Shown here piece after piece: positions 28,060 to 37,108 of a stretch of DNA of 37,336 nucleotides. Under the pieces are notes generated by a model. That model did not search any database. It was given only the letters and a program-made list of their open reading frames with translations, and had not been told where the DNA came from. Each line of letters opens with the position of its first letter. Position 1 is the first letter of the stretch. Source of the stretch: Deltaproteobacteria bacterium (GTDB taxonomy: Bacteria; UBA10199; 2-02-FULL-50-16; JAJFLM01). Where the stretch lies: contig JAJFLM010000055.1 in assembly GCA_021772655.1 (NCBI GenBank), forward strand, positions 1 through 37,336, written 5' to 3'. The position numbers and the translations under genes are program-made.

Positions 28060-28125
28060 CATAAATGGCGTAGCCTTGCTTTTACTTACTTTTTTAAGGT
28101 CACGCTTAGCCAAGGAGGAACTGAT

Positions 28126-29457
28126 ATGTCTGGATGTAATGATTTTAACGCAACGGCGATGCCGAGTAACGCAAATCTATGTGTGGTGAATGAAGGCTCG
28201 GGCTTTCAAGGCTATGTCGCCAATACTGAAGGTGTGATTACAGGCCACATGGCGCCCGATAGTTCGCCGGGTGCCCCAGCAGGTGCCACTCAATACGTTG
28301 AAGGTGGCGATACCCCTTATCTTGGTTTGCAATTAGGTCGCTGTCGTACGGCGAGTGGTATGGTGACACGCCATGATGTGCGTGTGGTCGGACAGAATTT
28401 TTCAGCAGAAGCGATCAATCATTTATATTCATCACTTAACTTAGCTCCGGGACATGATCCCAATTACACCGTGACCAATGATGCTTATTCGACGCAACGC
28501 GGTGATATCTGTGTGAACATCGATCAGGCCCATCAGACCTCACAATTGATTCAAAGTTTGATTGATGATGTTCCTGAAGGGATGACCGATGAGCAACGTG
28601 ATACTTTAGTGGAAGCCTTGCAAGTTCATTACCGCCGTGTGCATGGTCAAGAACCACCGCGAACAACGGGTCAAGCAGCGTCGCATTATTTTAATGAATA
28701 TATTGTTCATGTGCTTTCCTTCTTGATTGGTTTGCCTTTAGTCTTTGGTGTTCTGGCCCCATTATTTGGTAAGTGGGCCGGACTTGGCGGACATGGTGGT
28801 GGCGGTGGACCGACACCTCCTGCCGGTGGCGCGGGTGTTAGTTCTGGTGAAGTTAATTCTGCCGACGTGGCGCGTGGTTTAGCGGCTTTAAGTGCTTTAG
28901 GAAAAAGTTTAACACCCCCTGCACCAGAAGGTGAAACTGCGACGGAAGGTGAAGGTGAAACATCATCAGACGCGGAAGCCCAAACCAATGCCCGTATTGC
29001 AACAGTAGAAGGCTACCCAGTATTCTTGCCGACTCACTTAGGTCACTTAGCAGATACCTGTTATAGTTTAGAGCAGTTTGTAAGTGCCGCCGGTGGTAAT
29101 TGGAGTGAGATTGTTGCTTCGGCTCAAAGCATGTCGACAGAATTGATGACACCAAATATGTCATTTTCTCCAGTCAGCGAAGCCGCTCCGGTTGCTGAAG
29201 CGGCTCCGGCCAATGGTTTAAATCCAGTCGCAGCCGGCATCTTACAATACCACGCGCAAACAGGTGGCCTGACGGTTGATTCACCAGCAGGTGCTGCTGT
29301 ACCGGGTTCACCGACGGCCTTAACCCCTGGTTCCACGCCCGTGTTGATGACGCCGCAACCATTGTCCGGTGTGAATGTACGCGTACCGACAGTGGAAATG
29401 CCGACAATTCGTGTCCCGTCTTTAAGACCGGTGCCGCGGATGGTTCCAGTTTTATAA
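28126..29457 (+). CDS. Uncharacterised TM protein with glycine-rich linker
   Basis: SD AAGGAGGAACTGAT-ATG; TM IVHVLSFLIGLPLVFGVLAPLFGKW followed by GGHGGGGGPTPPAGGAG; no recognised family. Confidence 0.72.
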   Translation: MSGCNDFNATAMPSNANLCVVNEGSGFQGYVANTEGVITGHMAPDSSPGAPAGATQYVEGGDTPYLGLQLGRCRTASGMVTRHDVRVVGQNFSAEAINHLYSSLNLAPGHDPNYTVTNDAYSTQRGDICVNIDQAHQTSQLIQSLIDDVPEGMTDEQRDTLVEALQVHYRRVHGQEPPRTTGQAASHYFNEYIVHVLSFLIGLPLVFGVLAPLFGKWAGLGGHGGGGGPTPPAGGAGVSSGEVNSADVARGLAALSALGKSLTPPAPEGETATEGEGETSSDAEAQTNARIATVEGYPVFLPTHLGHLADTCYSLEQFVSAAGGNWSEIVASAQSMSTELMTPNMSFSPVSEAAPVAEAAPANGLNPVAAGILQYHAQTGGLTVDSPAGAAVPGSPTALTPGSTPVLMTPQPLSGVNVRVPTVEMPTIRVPSLRPVPRMVPVL

Positions 29458-29511
29458 TCTATCATAGGGGTATGTATGCTTATGCCCCGACGATTCTTTG
29501 TAGAGGGAATA

Positions 29512-29550
29512 ACAGGGAGATAGCTATTTAGTTATCTCCCTGTGTCGTTT
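29512..29550 (+). terminator. Probable intrinsic terminator after 28126..29457
   Basis: ACAGGGAGATA-gctatttagt-TATCTCCCTGT stem followed by gtcgTTTT. Confidence 0.7.
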
Positions 29551-29743
29551 TAGACTTTGTTTGCTCTTTAATGCTGTGCCGATATGAGTCACTTCGGTGA
29601 TTACCGCCCCCATGCTCTAAAAGCTTTTTCACCGGTGTTGTATAAAGCATTAGAATTATCAATGACTTAGCAATATCATTCACTCCAATTCTGGCACAGC
29701 CATTGCAATATTCCTTTGACGTATCAACAGAAGGAGAAGTGAG

Positions 29744-31522
29744 ATGGCCCCACCCATTAATCAGCAGCAAGCAGCTAATAAACTGGATCTTACCTTAGCT
29801 GACAACATGTGCTTTGCCCCAGAGGATCTGGTTTGCGAAGCCCCGGTAGATAGTTTTTCTGAGGAACCAGCAGCGTTTTGCGCTGACACTCAATATTACA
29901 ATCACGCCTTTGCGGATCTGAGTACGTTCCAAGCGGATGCCTTGGCGGCTTTAAGCGCACAGCCCGAGGGATATTCAGTGGCGAGTGAGCTCAATCGTTT
30001 GCCTGAATCAGTGCGTTCGGTGGTGCAGCCCTATGTGCGGGCAGCTGCGAATCCTGCAGGCTTACGTTTTCAAGTGAGAAGTATGGTGACCCCGGAAGGG
30101 CTTACGACTCAGCAGATTTATTTATATCGCCAAGCGGCTACACCAGTGTCGGCAAACGGTCCATCGTCAGGGGGATTAGGGGCACCATCAACACCACCAG
30201 CACCGCGCGGCCCTGTGACCATGATGCCTTTCTATACAAGCGGTGGCATCCTGGCCTTTGTCTTGGCAGTAGATGCGACATTGATTGAGCCACTGATTGA
30301 TCGCGGCATGCCGGAGGTCTTACGTCCGGTGTTGAATTTGCAGACCGCGATTACAGCCACGTACACCACCAATGTGGTGTTGCAACGGATGGGCGTGGTG
30401 CAAGAAGGGGCGGCTTTAAGTGGTGGCATGTTTCAATCGTTTCCTTTGTTTACATCGATGACCGTCCTCGCGGGAGACCTGATGGGTCGCTTTGGTTGGG
30501 AGGGTGATGGTTTTGATAAGCAGTTTGTAAGTGCCTCCTTAGGATTGATTCCAACCGCCTTAGCCTCACATTACGGTCTGTTGGAGATTGCTTTTTCAAA
30601 GGCTCCCGGACAAGTCGTGTCGGCAATGGGTTATGCGGGAGCGCGTTATTATTTGATGCGTGGTTTGGGCAGCGTGACGCGGGCTTTTAGTGCTGCGGGT
30701 GTCGCATTGTTATTAAACTATGCCGGCGACCTTTATATCAATTGGCGTGAATCAGCCCATGGTGCCGATGATGAACCGATGTATCAGCTGATGAAGCTGG
30801 CACGTGATCAACATACCGATGGTTTTACCGGTGGTTGTGGCGGGTATTGGGGTTTAAAGAATTTCTTTGTCTGCAAACCTTTAGTTGGGGTGACGTCTTT
30901 GTTTGCGGGCGATGAACTGGCTAAGCACAGTTATGATAAAGCGCAGGAGTTTGTTCATTCAGGTGAGAAATTTGCCGAGTGGGTGACGGATAGCTTGGTC
31001 TTTTTTGCCATGCAATCAACTTATAGCAATGCAAATATTGATTGGTCTCAGGCAAGTGAGCAGGACCTACAATATATGATGGAAACTTTAGAGATTAACT
31101 GGAGTGGGGTGGAGCGAGAGATTGGCAGCTTGTATCGTGATGCAGACGACAATGTGAAGAACGCCTATGCGCTCTTTAAGATTGGCAAGGGAGAGATTCC
31201 CCAAGGGCAACGCTTAAATCGTTTGATTGGAGCGGATGGACGCGTGTTGGATTCAACCGCTTTGCAGCAGCATGTGATTCGAGCGGTGCGTAACAAGTTG
31301 GTGCAAGCCAATCGGAATTTGGAGCGCGGCTTATTGGCGCAGGGTATTTTGGTACGCCGGGGCTCAGAGCTGCACTACACGAATCCCAATCACTACACAC
31401 CGGCCCAACAGCGCTATATGGATACGCAGGCCGTGCGACTGACCCTTGAAATCATGCAATATACGGTTTTCTTGGGGGTTGTGGATCGGGTGGAGACGAT
31501 GAGTTATCCAGACCCCGGGTAG
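29744..31522 (+). CDS. Glycine-rich membrane-type protein, paralogue family type A
   Basis: SD AAGGAGAAGTGAG-ATG; shares LPESVRSVVQPYVRA...FQVRSMVTPEGLTTQQIYLYRQA, PAPRGP linker, hydrophobic PFYTSGGILAFVLAVDATLIEPLID and the SFPLF..MTVLAGDL region with 33573..35477. TAG stop is formed within a palindromic element. Confidence 0.75.
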   Translation: MAPPINQQQAANKLDLTLADNMCFAPEDLVCEAPVDSFSEEPAAFCADTQYYNHAFADLSTFQADALAALSAQPEGYSVASELNRLPESVRSVVQPYVRAAANPAGLRFQVRSMVTPEGLTTQQIYLYRQAATPVSANGPSSGGLGAPSTPPAPRGPVTMMPFYTSGGILAFVLAVDATLIEPLIDRGMPEVLRPVLNLQTAITATYTTNVVLQRMGVVQEGAALSGGMFQSFPLFTSMTVLAGDLMGRFGWEGDGFDKQFVSASLGLIPTALASHYGLLEIAFSKAPGQVVSAMGYAGARYYLMRGLGSVTRAFSAAGVALLLNYAGDLYINWRESAHGADDEPMYQLMKLARDQHTDGFTGGCGGYWGLKNFFVCKPLVGVTSLFAGDELAKHSYDKAQEFVHSGEKFAEWVTDSLVFFAMQSTYSNANIDWSQASEQDLQYMMETLEINWSGVEREIGSLYRDADDNVKNAYALFKIGKGEIPQGQRLNRLIGADGRVLDSTALQQHVIRAVRNKLVQANRNLERGLLAQGILVRRGSELHYTNPNHYTPAQQRYMDTQAVRLTLEIMQYTVFLGVVDRVETMSYPDPG

Positions 31523-31546
31523 GGGCACGGCATGCCGCGCCCCTAC
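31519..31546. repeat. Palindromic element, class I, overlapping the stop codon of 29744..31522
   Basis: GTAGGGGCACGGCATGCCGCGCCCCTAC (one mismatch); TAG at 31520-31522 is the stop codon. Confidence 0.9.
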
Positions 31547-31637
31547 AATTATTGCAATATTAATAGCGGTAAAGCCCCATTAATTTCAATAACTTACAAT
31601 ATTTATCTATTTTTCGCATAGATTCGCACAGTTTCCC

Positions 31638-31664
31638 GCAACTTTTCACCGAACAGGCCGATAA
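31638..31664 (+). promoter_or_regulatory. Sigma-28-like promoter motif upstream of 31742 gene
   Basis: GCAACTTT-tcaccgaacag-GCCGATAA; spacing 11 nt. Confidence 0.8.
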
Positions 31665-31741
31665 TACTATTCGGGTGGCCGGAGTTCGGCCAAAGGTCTA
31701 GAAGGTCAGTTTGGTAGAGGGGTCTCAAAAGGAGACCTGAT

Positions 31742-33532
31742 ATGTGCGATTCAACAATAGCAACTTGTCCAGTCGATACGACTTTAAATTATACCCCCAA
31801 TATTGATGAGCAACCAATCGGCGCGCCCGTTTGTTCAACAGAGACTCCTTTAGATGGTTTTAGTTCCGAGTCCCCATTTACTTTAGATCAATCTGTCAGC
31901 CAAGGCATGATGTCTTATTATGCCGGGCATTCGGGATTAGAAGCGACGAGCGCTATAGATTTTCCTCGTGATCAAAGTCTTGCTTTGGTCGACTATCAAG
32001 AACAATTGCCACCAGAAATTTTAGCGACTCCGCATGTGGCAGCGATGATTCGTTTGCAAACTGAATTTCAGGTGCCGGTTTCCTTCCGTGTCGTTAACGT
32101 CCAATTATCTAATGGCCAAACCATGCCTCAATTATATTTTTATCGTACAGCCGATGAAGGCGCCGTGAGTGTTCCTGGTGGACGTGGCCCTAATGGTGTG
32201 ACGGGAACTCCTGGTGGTTCGGCTCCGCGACCTTCAACTGTTGGCATGACTGTGGGTCTTGTCGGTATGTCCGCCGCGATTGTCGCCTTTGATCATCTCT
32301 TGCTGGACGAACTGGTTGACCGCGACATCATGCCAGAAGAAGCTCGGATACCTGTAATGTTTAGTACGATGATGACATCTCACTATGCACTCTATCGTGC
32401 GGGTATTGTAGAGACGAGTCCGGTAGCAGGCTTACGTCATATTCCCACTTTCTTTGGATTTCAGATCTTAGCTAATTTATTGCTGACAGAAGTTGTCGGC
32501 ATGGAGCCAGGTGATACCTGTACAGACTTTTTAGGGATTACTTTAGCAGCAATGCCGTTTGCTTATGCTCGGATGTCACCGGCCGTAGCAGAGGCTCTTG
32601 GCTTGCGTGTTGAAACAGGTGCTCTAGCAGCCTTGGGTCGTGGGGGCACAGCATTAAGTTTAGGCGCTGCTGCAGCTCGCGTATTAGGTATGGTCGCTAT
32701 TGTAGATATCGGTAGCCGTGTTGGCGTCAATGGCATTGGCCGCATTGTTTCGGCCACCAGTGGCGGTGACTATGATAACAATATGCGCCTATGGAACTTA
32801 GTTCGTTTGACACAGGATATTATCAATCAAGAACGCGTCGGTGAAGTTCCTGCCAGCATGTTAGGGATGCTATTTACTTTCGCTGCGACAACTCGCACCT
32901 GGTACGATGGTGAGTTTGATACTTGGTATCACCAACGGATGGATGACCTTCAATCGGAACTCGTGACAGGTTCTGATCAATTCGGCAATGGCATGCATCA
33001 AGCCATTCTGCAGATTATTTCACAGAACACGACGGTAGCTGACGGCCACTCGATGCATAGTGCTATGCAGCAAATGGCGCTTGACCCAACAAATGCTGTC
33101 GAGATGCATACAGATTGGCAAGGCGTGGCCCGTGACTTACGGCGTTTTTATGGGGATTCTCAAAACGAAGATAATATTGAAAATGGGTATAACTTAGTTG
33201 ATGAGTATACGGCTCCATTAACCACCAGTGGTATTGCTAGCTTGATTCAATTGGTTGATGACAATGGAAACATTCAAGATGTGGGTGAGTTTAGAGATCA
33301 TTTTCACCGTCATCTTAGAACAGAAGCCTTCCAGATTCATCGTCGGATGAATGAACGGAGTCTGGCCTTAGGGCTCAGTGAAAATGTCAATGGGGTGCTA
33401 GTGAGTCACATCCCAGCTGACCCAAGCCAACTGACATTCGAGCAGCGTACGTATTTGGATGGAGAGGCTTTGCGTGACACCGTAGCGCTTTTACAAACTC
33501 AAATGCTGATAAGCACGATTAGTGACGAGTAA
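31742..33532 (+). CDS. Glycine-rich membrane-type protein, paralogue family type B
   Basis: SD AAAGGAGACCTGAT-ATG; PRPSTVGMTVGLVGMSAAIVAFDHLLLDELVD..IMPEEAR, AGIVETSPVAGLRHIPTFFGFQILA matched closely by 35528..37108. Confidence 0.76.
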   Translation: MCDSTIATCPVDTTLNYTPNIDEQPIGAPVCSTETPLDGFSSESPFTLDQSVSQGMMSYYAGHSGLEATSAIDFPRDQSLALVDYQEQLPPEILATPHVAAMIRLQTEFQVPVSFRVVNVQLSNGQTMPQLYFYRTADEGAVSVPGGRGPNGVTGTPGGSAPRPSTVGMTVGLVGMSAAIVAFDHLLLDELVDRDIMPEEARIPVMFSTMMTSHYALYRAGIVETSPVAGLRHIPTFFGFQILANLLLTEVVGMEPGDTCTDFLGITLAAMPFAYARMSPAVAEALGLRVETGALAALGRGGTALSLGAAAARVLGMVAIVDIGSRVGVNGIGRIVSATSGGDYDNNMRLWNLVRLTQDIINQERVGEVPASMLGMLFTFAATTRTWYDGEFDTWYHQRMDDLQSELVTGSDQFGNGMHQAILQIISQNTTVADGHSMHSAMQQMALDPTNAVEMHTDWQGVARDLRRFYGDSQNEDNIENGYNLVDEYTAPLTTSGIASLIQLVDDNGNIQDVGEFRDHFHRHLRTEAFQIHRRMNERSLALGLSENVNGVLVSHIPADPSQLTFEQRTYLDGEALRDTVALLQTQMLISTISDE

Positions 33533-33581
33533 ATTAAATAAATAGTTCTTAATTAGTCTACAAACGGGAGTTGTGACGATT

Positions 33582-35477
33582 ATGCCAGATCCATTATCAA
33601 TGTCTTATTGCGACCCAACTATGGCAACATGTTTGCCACAGGACAATGTGTGCGAAGCCTTGCCTGAAGTGACGGTTGAAGAAGCTAGCTATAGCACAGC
33701 GTTGCCTATGTCTTTGCCGCAGACGATTGCCCAATACCATGGGATGAATCCTTTGTTGGCTAATAGTTCTGCCAGTATTTCAGTGCCTGCCGGTATTGAG
33801 TTAGATACGCCTTATTCTATTGCGGAGAACTTTCATTTAATCCCTGAACCCATGCGCCCCCATGTTCAAATGCTGCGTGGACTTTCTACGGTGACTTTTT
33901 CTGTACAGCAGTTAGTGACTCCTGAGGGCGTAACACAGTATCAATTCTTTTTTCGTAATGCCGATGCGGGAGCCACACCAGCCCCGCGCCCGACGCCAGG
34001 GAGTACAGGCGGTTCCGGGATGGGTTCAAGTCCAATCCCAGAACCTAGTATGCCACACTGGGCGGTTCCGGTTTATTATGCCGCGAATGTGGGTTATCTC
34101 TTGGCGGTTGATGCCGGTGTCGCGGAACTTGTTGAGGCCGATATTATTCCTGCCGGCATGCAAGCCCCAGCAACACTCACAGCATTCTATTTTACGCATC
34201 GTGGGCTTGAGCGCCTTGGTGTTGCAGGACGCTGGAACTGGTCGCAAGTGGCCCGCAGTATGCCGCTCTTCTATTCATTTCAAGTTTTATCGTCTGCCGT
34301 GCTGCGCGAAGCCGGTGTCAATACAGAAACGCTCGGTGGCCGTGCTCTGGTGATGGGGACATCGATGTTACCATTTTATTTAGCTCGTCATTCAGCAACT
34401 TTAAATTCGGCATTGCGCGTAGGGATGGGTTTAGAAACAGCAGCCGGTTTATCATGGGGCGCCCGCAGTTTAGGTTTTGGTTTTAGGGTGCTAGGCGCTG
34501 TAGGTCGCGTTGGTTTGGTTAACTGGGGTCTAGGCGCGGTTAATGATATTACTGACTGGGTCACGGGTCGTGATGAAGATGGCGAGCAAATGTTAGGTGA
34601 CTTTGTGTGGCAGCGTGTCGTGCAGCAAGAGCGTGGCGATGTACTCACAGCTCTGCTCGGCAATGTGCATGAAGTCGGAATGCGCTTAGATAATTATTTC
34701 TTCGATGATCACAGTGAAGCTTTTGATGATCTCTATTTTGATACCCTGCATCAGTCCCATCAGGCCGCACGTAGCATTCTTGAAATTGTTGATCACTCCT
34801 TTGATGCTAACGTGCAGATTGACCTGCCTCAACTACGTCGTTCATTGCAGAGCCGAATGGGATCCGATTGGACGACACAGCATAGTGCTCAATTTACTGA
34901 GCTGCAGCGTTTCATGGATCAGCGTCCCGCGAATACACCACTACCATTGACCGAGTTAGTGATGTCCATTGCTAGTTTTGGTTTTGACGACAATACAGCT
35001 ACTGATATTCTCGTCGGCAGCTTATCGGCTGACTGGGATGGTTTTGAAAACACTTTAGAAGGTATTTATGCGGAAAACTCTAGTGATGTGCAGGCCGCTT
35101 ATCAACTCATGAATTTAGTGCAGAGTGCCGGTGCCGATATGCCTTTCTGTGAAGATGATTTGTTAGATTTAGTTGACGAGTCTGGTTCATTGCGCAGCCG
35201 TACAATTATGCCGGAATTAATGCAGTTTGAAACCATTCCAGCACAAGAGAATGCACGCCAATCATTAGTGGAATACTACCAACGCCAACACAATGATGCA
35301 GACCGTGGGTTAAGAATACATAGTCATCATTTAAATCTGAGTTCTGGTGAGGGGGCGGATACGCAGTTCAATGCACCGACGAATTCTCGTCAGATTGAAT
35401 TTTTTAACGGTGAAGGGGCTGAGATGACCTATACTTATTACCGGACTTTGGTGTTGCAACGTTTATTAGCACGATAG
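33582..35477 (+). CDS. Glycine-rich membrane-type protein, paralogue family type A
   Basis: ORF 33573..35477 (GTG start); ATG at 33582 is an alternative (MPDPLSMSYCDPTMATC). VTFSVQQLVTPEGVTQYQFFFRNAD, PVYYAANVGYLLAVDAGVAELVEADIIP, SMPLFYSFQVLSSAVLRE. Confidence 0.75.
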   Translation: MPDPLSMSYCDPTMATCLPQDNVCEALPEVTVEEASYSTALPMSLPQTIAQYHGMNPLLANSSASISVPAGIELDTPYSIAENFHLIPEPMRPHVQMLRGLSTVTFSVQQLVTPEGVTQYQFFFRNADAGATPAPRPTPGSTGGSGMGSSPIPEPSMPHWAVPVYYAANVGYLLAVDAGVAELVEADIIPAGMQAPATLTAFYFTHRGLERLGVAGRWNWSQVARSMPLFYSFQVLSSAVLREAGVNTETLGGRALVMGTSMLPFYLARHSATLNSALRVGMGLETAAGLSWGARSLGFGFRVLGAVGRVGLVNWGLGAVNDITDWVTGRDEDGEQMLGDFVWQRVVQQERGDVLTALLGNVHEVGMRLDNYFFDDHSEAFDDLYFDTLHQSHQAARSILEIVDHSFDANVQIDLPQLRRSLQSRMGSDWTTQHSAQFTELQRFMDQRPANTPLPLTELVMSIASFGFDDNTATDILVGSLSADWDGFENTLEGIYAENSSDVQAAYQLMNLVQSAGADMPFCEDDLLDLVDESGSLRSRTIMPELMQFETIPAQENARQSLVEYYQRQHNDADRGLRIHSHHLNLSSGEGADTQFNAPTNSRQIEFFNGEGAEMTYTYYRTLVLQRLLAR

Positions 35478-35484
35478 GCGTTAT

Positions 35485-35512
35485 GTAGGGGCACGGCGCG
35501 CCGTGCCCCTAC
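35485..35512. repeat. Palindromic element, class I, intergenic between 33582 and 35528 genes
   Basis: GTAGGGGCACGGCGCGCCGTGCCCCTAC perfect palindrome. Confidence 0.92.
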
Positions 35513-35527
35513 GTATATTTTGGAGAT

Positions 35528-37108
35528 GTGATGGTATCCCCGGTTTTGCCAAATTGTGTTCCGATGACTCACTCTGCAGGGGCCTCTACTTGCGTAAGTG
35601 CAAGCTGGCAGCAGTGGATCGATTCGCCGGCTCGATTGCTCACAGATATATTTACTGAACTACCCATGGCGCTGCGCCATACGGTGAGACCCATTTATGA
35701 ATGGGCACAAGCTCATCAACAACCGATTGCCGTGCGGGTTCATTGGATGGAATCAGCCCAAGGTCAGCGGATGCCACAGTTTAGTTTGCAGCGCAGCACC
35801 GCCACACCTCCATCCGCGCCTCAACCGCGTGGTCCGAGCACTTTAGGGCTCACTGTCGGATTGTTTGGTGGCTCAGCAGCCATCGTCGCTTTTGATCATG
35901 GCTTGTTACAATTTTTGGTCGACGAAGGGGTGATGCCCGCTGAAGCGCGATCACCAGCGCTCTTTGGTACTTTATGGGGTACCCACCAAGCACTGTATGC
36001 GGCAGGGCTGGTTGAAACGAGTCCTCGTGCGGCGCTGTTAGAAATGCCCACTTTTTTTGGTTTTCAACTCATGGCTCAAGGCTTGCTGGATTTTTTAGGT
36101 GTGGAGCTTGATCCAACCGCGACGGCTTTTGCAGGTTTGACACTCGCTGCCATGCCTTATGCGCTGGCACGTCAGTCTCCAATGTTAGCGAATGCACTCA
36201 ACGCAGCTCGTGCTGGTCAAGGTTTTCAATTAGCAGGCTTATCTTCGCGTGCAGCGACTCTGCGTGTGGGAGCTGCTTGTGCCCGGTTGCTTGGTTGGAT
36301 TGGTTTGGCTGATTTAGGGACGCGTGGCTTATCTGATTTTGTTGGTTGGGCGTTTATGGATGCTGAGGACGAAGCTGATTTTGCATTGTTTCGATATGCG
36401 CAAGATATATACAATCAGGAGCAGCATGGTGATCTTGTGGCGGGGGCTGTTGGAACTTTTGTGAATTCCGGTCAGTCAATCCGCAGTTTTTTTGATAGCG
36501 AAGTACGTACCGAGTATTTTGCAGATTTACGTGAGATTCAAGGCCAGCTTTTTGCGGGAGCCGAAAACTTTGAAGCGGGTTTGAATCAAAGTTTGCTCGC
36601 ATTGGTCGCGCAGCACATTCATTTAGATTCAGGAACTTCTTTACTCGCGATGCGACAAGAGGCGCATACGATGTCAGCGCACGAGTTGAACTGGCGTATT
36701 GATTGGGCCGGCTTTATCGGAAGCGTGTACACCTTTTATCAATCAGATGAGAATCGAGAGAGTATTGAGCAAGGCTATGATTTGTTAGATCGTACGGGGA
36801 TCAGAGATTGGGTGTCATGGCGTCGTCTCATTGAAGCGGTTAACGATGAAGGCGTGATAGAAAATCCAGCGGCATTACAGCGGCATTTATGGGATGCCGT
36901 CAACCAACTGACCTTAGAAGCCATGTTTGCTATTGAAGAGTGGGCGGCAGAACAAGGTTTGGTTGATGAAGCAGGGGAGTCGCTAGTTCTTTTAAGTGAT
37001 CAAGAGTTGTCCGATGAACAGCGCCAAGCTGTGCGTACGGAAGGACTGCGATTGGCAGTGGAGCTAGTGTATTTGATGCAGTTATCGGCGGCCTTAGATC
37101 CATATTAG
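35528..37108 (+). CDS. Glycine-rich membrane-type protein, paralogue family type B
   Basis: PRGPSTLGLTVGLFGGSAAIVAFDHGLLQFLVDEGVMPAEARSPALFGTLWGTHQALYAAGLVETSPRAALLEMPTFFGFQLMA; GTG 35528 or ATG 35531 start. Confidence 0.75.
   Translation: MMVSPVLPNCVPMTHSAGASTCVSASWQQWIDSPARLLTDIFTELPMALRHTVRPIYEWAQAHQQPIAVRVHWMESAQGQRMPQFSLQRSTATPPSAPQPRGPSTLGLTVGLFGGSAAIVAFDHGLLQFLVDEGVMPAEARSPALFGTLWGTHQALYAAGLVETSPRAALLEMPTFFGFQLMAQGLLDFLGVELDPTATAFAGLTLAAMPYALARQSPMLANALNAARAGQGFQLAGLSSRAATLRVGAACARLLGWIGLADLGTRGLSDFVGWAFMDAEDEADFALFRYAQDIYNQEQHGDLVAGAVGTFVNSGQSIRSFFDSEVRTEYFADLREIQGQLFAGAENFEAGLNQSLLALVAQHIHLDSGTSLLAMRQEAHTMSAHELNWRIDWAGFIGSVYTFYQSDENRESIEQGYDLLDRTGIRDWVSWRRLIEAVNDEGVIENPAALQRHLWDAVNQLTLEAMFAIEEWAAEQGLVDEAGESLVLLSDQELSDEQRQAVRTEGLRLAVELVYLMQLSAALDPY

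Noticed and set aside
29578-29585. GCCGATAT upstream of the 29744 gene as a further promoter of the same class
   Set aside because: The block 11 nt upstream (gtttgctc) does not match GCAACTTT; not counted among the eight sites.
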